From the NCBI GenBank assembly GCA_964416595.1, contig CAYQES010000029.1, positions 1 to 35,458 of the forward strand: a stretch of DNA of 35,458 nucleotides. Direction: 5' to 3'. The position numbers were made by a program, and so were the translations under genes. Of this stretch, positions 31,326 to 35,458 are shown piece by piece (the stretch's first letter is position 1; each line of letters begins with the position of its first letter). The notes beneath the pieces are model-generated. The model searched no databases. It was not told where the DNA came from and worked only from the letters and a program-made list of their open reading frames with translations. Origin of the DNA: JAKFYM01 sp964416595 (GTDB taxonomy: Bacteria; Bdellovibrionota; UBA1018; CAIPTA01).

Positions 31326-31652
31326 ATGAAAAAAATCATCCTATTTTTTTGTTTGCTGGCCAATTCTGCCTGGGCGCAAAAATTAGACGACGTAAAAATT
31401 CTTAGTGTGGTTCCTGGAAAAGACAATGTGGAAGTAAAACTCCAGATGAAAAACGGACCCAAGGGGTCGTACTTTTTTGTGGATATCAAGAAGGCAGACC
31501 CAGAGGCTTTTGAGAAATTAGTTTTGCTAATGAAGAAAATAAGTAAAAAAGACAGCTATAAATTAAATTTAGATATCTTGAGCTTTTCCTCTTCTCCCAG
31601 TGGCAGCTACTATCGCAGCGATAGTGTTACTTTTTCTGGGAGTGATAAGTAG
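31326..31652 (+). CDS. Small exported protein, unknown
   Basis: This encodes 108 residues with a signal peptide (IILFFCLLANSAWA). The mature part has alternating strands (DVKILSVVPGKDNVEVKLQM) and ends SVTFSGSDK. The ATG begins one base after the isochorismatase stop, and GGGAGG of that gene's end serves as ribosome site, so they are coupled. The family is unknown; perhaps it works with the hydrolase. Confidence 0.6.
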   Translation: MKKIILFFCLLANSAWAQKLDDVKILSVVPGKDNVEVKLQMKNGPKGSYFFVDIKKADPEAFEKLVLLMKKISKKDSYKLNLDILSFSSSPSGSYYRSDSVTFSGSDK

Positions 31653-31722
31653 AGTTTTTGCTATTTCTTTGTAGTCTATTACGGTCTTTCTTAAGTATTC
31701 TCCTTTAGATATTTTTTTTAAG

Positions 31723-31757
31723 GCCTAATGACTATTAATCATTTCAATGCATTAGGC
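31723..31757. repeat. Eight-bp inverted repeat in intergenic gap
   Basis: GCCTAATG (31723-31730) and CATTAGGC (31750-31757) can pair over a 19-base loop before the SDR operon. It may end the previous transcript or act as operator. Confidence 0.4.
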
Positions 31758-31839
31758 TAACGCTCTCATTTGTATAGCCAATCTCTCCGTGCTATTACTT
31801 CTCACGCCCTCTAACTGGCTTTTATCGTGAGGATTACCT

Positions 31840-32616
31840 ATGACAATAAATAAAACATTCATCGTGTCTGGCGCAGGATCTGGAATCGGTAGAGCCACGG
31901 CTCTAAGTTTGGCAAATGATATGGCAGGCTCCTCCATCATCCTTCTAGGCAGAAGGCACGCTCCGCTAGAAGAAACCCGCGCCATGCTCCCTAATCCTTC
32001 CCAGCATATTTCTTTGTCCGTGAATATAACAGAGCCAAAAGCTTTACGGTCTGCATTTCGAGAAATCCAATTGGAGAATCGGAATGTGGTAGGCGTGATC
32101 GCTAATGCGGGAGTTGGGGGGGGGAATCATTATGGAGAGGAAGATCGGTGGCATGAGATTATCGCAACCAACCTTTCGGGTGTTTATTATCTAGTGAATG
32201 AAACTTTAAGTGCTTTGCGCACTTCTAAATCAGAATATAAACATATCGTAATCACTTCTTCGGTTTTAGCACGTCTAGGTGTTCCTAAATACTCAGCGTA
32301 TTGCGCATCCAAAGCTGGTGTGTTGGGTTTGATGCGTTCTTTAGCGGCAGAATTAGCTTCAGAAAAGATTTTAGTGAACGCTATTTGCCCGGGCTGGGTG
32401 GAGACGGAAATGGCGGAGCAGGGAATAAAGGCCATGAGTGAGCGTTTAAGCATAGACTACGCAAAAGCAAAAGCCGCGCAAATGAGTATGGTTCCTTTAC
32501 GTAAAATGGCGGAGCCAAAGGAATTAGGAAATTTGGTCTCTTTCCTCGTTTCTGGAAAACAGAATTCGATAACGGGCCAGTGCATAGATATTAATAATGG
32601 CGCGTTGATGCCTTAG
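31840..32616 (+). CDS. Short-chain dehydrogenase/reductase
   Basis: This encodes 258 residues in a Rossmann fold: cofactor loop GAGSGIGRA near residue 12, NAG (VIANAGVGGG), catalytic Ser near 138 (ITSSVLAR), and Y-x-x-x-K (YCASK) about 14 residues later, with CPGWVETEM after it. The substrate is unknown. The ribosome site GAGGATT precedes the ATG. The serine hydrolase gene starts one base after the stop, so the two form an operon. Confidence 0.92.
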   Translation: MTINKTFIVSGAGSGIGRATALSLANDMAGSSIILLGRRHAPLEETRAMLPNPSQHISLSVNITEPKALRSAFREIQLENRNVVGVIANAGVGGGNHYGEEDRWHEIIATNLSGVYYLVNETLSALRTSKSEYKHIVITSSVLARLGVPKYSAYCASKAGVLGLMRSLAAELASEKILVNAICPGWVETEMAEQGIKAMSERLSIDYAKAKAAQMSMVPLRKMAEPKELGNLVSFLVSGKQNSITGQCIDINNGALMP

Positions 32617-32617
32617 T

Positions 32618-33562
32618 ATGCTCACCCTACGCTTACTTCCAATCCTTCTCCTTTTTCCCGCCATTGCTCTTGCTGGCAATGATGCTTTATTGGAAAAAAT
32701 CATACAAGGTGCCAAGGAATCGGAATCAGATAGCTTGGTGATCGTAGAAAATGGTAGAGCCATTTATTCCAATTACTTCCATGGAAAAGATGGTCTTTAT
32801 AGTGTGCAATCCATTACAAAAAGCATTTGCGCCTTAGCGATCGGTGTACTGTTAGACGAGGGAAAAATTTCCTCACTTGATTTACCTATGAGCACATGGA
32901 TTCCCGCTTGGCGAGTTGATCCACAAAAATCGAAAATCACGCTGCGAATGATCATGAATCATACGAGCGGATTGCCTGATATTGGTACGGTTCCTGAGTT
33001 TTGGCAGCAGCCGGATATTGTGTTGGCTGCTACTACAACATCATTGATTGCGGAGCCGGGTAGTAGCTACTTATACAGCAATATTGGCTCATCTCTTTTA
33101 CAGCCAGTGATTCAGCAAGCTGCGGGTAAATCAGCAACTGATTTTGTGCACGAGAAAGTTTTCGCTCCTTTAAGAATTTTGGATTTTCGATGGAATAAAG
33201 ATAAAGCGGGGCAAGAGATAAGTTCCGGTGGAATCTATTTACGCACAAAAGATTTGGTGAAATTGGGGAAAATGCTGCTTCAAGGAGGAGAACTTTGGGG
33301 CAAGAGAGTGATTCAGGCAAAAACGCTGGAGCTTTTGGTGAGTAAGAGCCAGCCTTATTTCTCTTATGGTTTGTTGTTTTGGCTAGATCAATCACCTTCG
33401 GGCGGCTCGCTTTTTTCTGCCATCGGCTGGGGTGGGCAATACATTGTGGTTTTCCCTGAAAAAAATCTTATTGCTATTCGCGTAAAGGATCCGAAAAGCA
33501 TTAAAGATAAAGGGCGGCAAAAATTCAAAGATTTTCGTTCTTTGATTAGCCAGTGGGAGTAG
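32618..33562 (+). CDS. Exported serine hydrolase, class C beta-lactamase fold
   Basis: This encodes 314 residues with a signal peptide (LLPILLLFPAIALA). The active-site motifs of the penicillin-binding/AmpC-like family are clear: S-x-x-K as SITK (Ser65, Lys68), YSN (153-155) and GWGGQ in place of the K/H-T-G triad. A QSITKSICALAIG helix and MIMNHTSGLPDI segment are typical of esterase EstB-like members. It may hydrolyse esters or D-amino peptides in the periplasm. It is coupled to the SDR gene by a one-base gap. Confidence 0.9.
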   Translation: MLTLRLLPILLLFPAIALAGNDALLEKIIQGAKESESDSLVIVENGRAIYSNYFHGKDGLYSVQSITKSICALAIGVLLDEGKISSLDLPMSTWIPAWRVDPQKSKITLRMIMNHTSGLPDIGTVPEFWQQPDIVLAATTTSLIAEPGSSYLYSNIGSSLLQPVIQQAAGKSATDFVHEKVFAPLRILDFRWNKDKAGQEISSGGIYLRTKDLVKLGKMLLQGGELWGKRVIQAKTLELLVSKSQPYFSYGLLFWLDQSPSGGSLFSAIGWGGQYIVVFPEKNLIAIRVKDPKSIKDKGRQKFKDFRSLISQWE

Positions 33563-33621
33563 ATCTCGTTTTCAATAAAATCCCTTAAAAACAATAACTT
33601 ATTTGCAATTTCTTTTTATAT

Positions 33622-33637
33622 TTGACTATTTGGTCAA
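33622..33637. promoter_or_regulatory. TetR operator O1, before tetR
   Basis: TTGACTATTTGGTCAA is a near-palindrome 20 bases before the tetR start. Copies O2 and O3 differ only in the centre, so the three define a consensus TTGACT-N4-GGTCAA. Confidence 0.8.
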
Positions 33638-33656
33638 GATGGCCGATATTTAATCT

Positions 33657-34229
33657 ATGAAACCTAAGTCCTTCGACATGGAAAAAACCTTAGAAAAGAT
33701 CGCCGCTGTATTTGCCCGCGGAGGTTATGAAGGCACCTCGTTGGAAGATCTCACCAAAAAAACTGGCTTAGGCAAACAAAGCCTCTACAACGCTTATGGC
33801 GATAAAAAAGCCATGCTAAAAAAATCTTTAGGTTGTTACGGGCTTAAAAGTGAAGCGGCGGAATCTTTACGTTGCAAAGAGAGTAACGGTCGCAAAAAAA
33901 TCGAAACTTTTTTCGCAAATGTGCTGGGCGAAGCAAAAGATAATTCTAGCCCTGGCTGTTTGATCACCAATTTATTATTAGAAAAAGGCGCATCCGACCC
34001 TGAAGTGGCCGCCGCTGCCATGGAGCGCTGGAATCAAACCCGCGCCATTTTAGAAGAGATTGTGAGTGCGGGGAAAAAAGATAAATCCATTAAGAGTGCC
34101 ACGGACTCTGAAACCCTATCGTACGCTTTGATGAATTTGCTCAGCGGATTGCGGGTTACGGCCCGGGCCACAAAGGATTGCGCAAAAATGAAAAAGATGG
34201 TTCAGGCTAGTTTAGATGGATTGTTGTAA
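33657..34229 (+). CDS. TetR-family repressor
   Basis: This encodes 190 residues. The N-terminal helix-turn-helix reads YEGTSLEDLTKKTGLGKQSLYNAYGDKKAM, split here by helices 2-3 (quoted in part), and the rest is a helical ligand domain with a Cys near GCLITN, as in YcdC/NemR-like groups that sense electrophiles. Its operator O1 lies before its own start, so it likely represses itself and the PAS-like gene and SDR gene downstream. There is no strong ribosome site. Confidence 0.9.
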   Translation: MKPKSFDMEKTLEKIAAVFARGGYEGTSLEDLTKKTGLGKQSLYNAYGDKKAMLKKSLGCYGLKSEAAESLRCKESNGRKKIETFFANVLGEAKDNSSPGCLITNLLLEKGASDPEVAAAAMERWNQTRAILEEIVSAGKKDKSIKSATDSETLSYALMNLLSGLRVTARATKDCAKMKKMVQASLDGLL

Positions 34230-34246
34230 AAAAATTTGTGTTGTAA

Positions 34247-34262
34247 TTGACTAATTGGTCAA
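34247..34262. promoter_or_regulatory. TetR operator O2, before PAS-like gene
   Basis: TTGACTAATTGGTCAA, 17 bases before the PAS-like gene's ATG at 34279, is the closest of the three to a perfect palindrome. Confidence 0.8.
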
Positions 34263-34278
34263 ATATAAGGGAGGAAGT

Positions 34279-34665
34279 ATGTTAGAGAAAATCATGGAAA
34301 CGATAGAAGATCATGTGTTCGAAAAATTGGATGGTGAAAAAGTACAAGAGGTTTGGCAAGAACTACCCGCTAGATCTCATCTAGAAAAAGTGGTGGATCT
34401 TTATGGCACACCAGCTATGATCACGCACCGAGATTCTGCTTCCGTGATCTACGCAAACCAAGCGGCCAGGGAAACTTTGGGCGAAGAGTTTTTTAGTCGT
34501 AAACTTAACTGCGCTGAAAAGAAAACCAAGGGCCCGATCCGGGCTAATGTGCAGTGGGAAACAAAAAATGGTCACAAAGAGTTTGAATTACAGTCCCAGA
34601 AGGTATTTCGCGGGAAACGGGGTTTGGGTGAGTTTTATCTTTTAGAAGCAAGGGTAGCGGGTTGA
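34279..34665 (+). CDS. PAS-like domain protein
   Basis: This encodes 128 residues from the ATG at 34279, which follows AAGGGAGGAAG. The middle resembles a PAS domain: LYGTPAMITHRDSASVIYAN, AARETLGEEFF, and a C-terminal strand set (GEFYLLEARV). No output domain is attached, so it may act as a sensor or ligand-binding partner. An operator sits directly upstream, and the gene lies between tetR and the SDR gene, each with its own operator copy. Confidence 0.65.
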   Translation: MLEKIMETIEDHVFEKLDGEKVQEVWQELPARSHLEKVVDLYGTPAMITHRDSASVIYANQAARETLGEEFFSRKLNCAEKKTKGPIRANVQWETKNGHKEFELQSQKVFRGKRGLGEFYLLEARVAG

Positions 34666-34683
34666 AAAAAATTTATCTTAAAT

Positions 34684-34699
34684 TTGACTGTTTGGTCAA
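34684..34699. promoter_or_regulatory. TetR operator O3, before second SDR
   Basis: TTGACTGTTTGGTCAA lies 22 bases before the SDR start and matches O1 and O2 in both arms. Confidence 0.8.
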
Positions 34700-34721
34700 A
34701 AAAATAACAAAAGGAGAACGT

Positions 34722-35458
34722 ATGAAACTGCAAAATAAAACGGCTTTGGTTACTGGTGGATCCCGCGGCATTGGTGCCGCTATCGCTTTAAAATTAGCTC
34801 GGGAAGGAGCAAGCGTTGCGATCACATATGTGAATGGAAAGGAAAAGGCAGAAGAAGTGGTGAGACGGATTCAATCCGAGGGCGGTAAAGCGCTGGCGCT
34901 GCGGGCCGATAGTGGAGATGAAAATGCGATAGCAAGGGCTGTGCATGAGGCCGCTGAGCGTTTAGGTGGCTTGGATATTTTGGTGAACAATGCGGGCCTT
35001 TTTGTTACAGGAGCGGTAAACGATCCGTCCGTAAACTTCGCGGATTTTGATCGTCAGTATGCGGTGAATGTAAGAGGAGTAGTGGCGGCGGTGCGGGCCG
35101 CAGTGAAACACCTTCCTGAAGGAGGGCGGATCATTACGATTGGTTCTGGATTGGGAGAAAAATCTCCTTGGCCTGGATTGTCAGAGTATGGAGCCACGAA
35201 AGCTGCTGTGGCAGCATACGGCCGCGGTTGGGCTCGGGATCTGGGTGCAAAAGGAATTACAGTAAATACGGTGCAGCCCGGCCCGATCAATACGGAAATG
35301 AACCCTGATACTGCGGATTTTGCGGCGATCCAAAAAGCTGGAACAGCTCTCGGGCGCTATGGAAAACCCGAAGAGGTTGCTAATGCGGTGGCGTTCTTAG
35401 CGAGCCCCGAGGCTTCTTATATTACAGGAACGGAATTAAATGTGGATGGGGGGTTTGG
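34722..35458 (+). CDS. Short-chain dehydrogenase/reductase, cut by window end
   Basis: At least 245 codons are present and the frame is still open at the window end. The cofactor loop TGGSRGIGAAIA, NNAG (ILVNNAGLF), a Ser (ITIGSGLGEK), Y-x-x-x-K (YGATK) and QPGPINTEMNP are all present, and the end SYITGTELNVDGGF is the usual last strand, so only a few residues are missing. It is a classical FabG-like SDR with AAGGAGAACG as ribosome site. An operator O3 indicates control by the TetR protein; such pairs often detoxify aldehydes or quinones. Confidence 0.93.
   Translation, partial: MKLQNKTALVTGGSRGIGAAIALKLAREGASVAITYVNGKEKAEEVVRRIQSEGGKALALRADSGDENAIARAVHEAAERLGGLDILVNNAGLFVTGAVNDPSVNFADFDRQYAVNVRGVVAAVRAAVKHLPEGGRIITIGSGLGEKSPWPGLSEYGATKAAVAAYGRGWARDLGAKGITVNTVQPGPINTEMNPDTADFAAIQKAGTALGRYGKPEEVANAVAFLASPEASYITGTELNVDGGF

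Noticed and set aside
1..35458. CRISPR arrays, tRNA and rRNA genes
   Set aside because: I saw no regularly spaced repeats, cloverleaf-like segments or rRNA-like stretches; a tRNAscan or Rfam run would settle this.

Overview
The window is from a Gram-negative bacterium of roughly balanced GC content. Supporting signs are lipoprotein signal peptides, a Tat-exported MsrP/MsrQ pair, an outer-membrane-type beta-barrel tail on a copper oxidase, a CueR copper circuit and an ECF sigma/NrsF pair. Recombinase-domain genes paired with a small hydrophobic gene, many small exported proteins and a subtilisin lipoprotein make me think of Bdellovibrionota/Oligoflexia-type bacteria. That placement is an inference from gene style, not a proven taxonomy. 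No rRNA, tRNA or CRISPR array was seen.

Region 1 (1-3770) is patchwork. It holds a small secreted PepSY-like protein, a small membrane protein, and two near-identical minus-strand modules (about 772-1419 and 3069-3716), each a recombinase-domain gene overlapping a small membrane protein gene. Between the modules lie a manganese exporter of the GDT1/TMEM165 family behind a yybP-ykoY-type Mn riboswitch, and a decayed amino-acid permease.

Region 2 (3770-10777) is accessory-like: a GrpB domain fused to an HExxH domain, a SAM methyltransferase, an ECF sigma factor/NrsF anti-sigma pair divergent from a secreted HAD hydrolase across a striking palindromic double promoter, a GNAT acetyltransferase, and a secreted amidoligase-like protein. 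A dispersed intergenic repeat occurs three times here.

Region 3 (10778-18599) is a stress and metal island. One part is a proteostasis cluster: an HPF/RaiA-like protein, a cytosolic Hsp20 and a membrane-anchored Hsp20, mixed with small proteins of unknown function. The other part is a CueR-controlled divergent copper system: cueR with a multicopper oxidase-CopB fusion on the minus strand, and a Cu+ P-type ATPase on the plus strand. Each side has its own TTGACC-N19 operator-promoter.

Region 4 (18600-30607) is mostly housekeeping and envelope genes: a zinc-finger protein gene between two 76-bp direct repeats, a subtilisin lipoprotein, a TMEM175-type channel with an A6 tract near its start, Uup, msrPQ, a SugE/Gdx exporter, and several exported proteins of unknown function.

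Region 5 (30608-35458) holds an exported isochorismatase-fold protein, an SDR plus serine hydrolase operon, and a TetR regulon in which three copies of a TTGACT-N4-GGTCAA operator precede tetR, a PAS-like gene and a second SDR. The second SDR runs off the window end.
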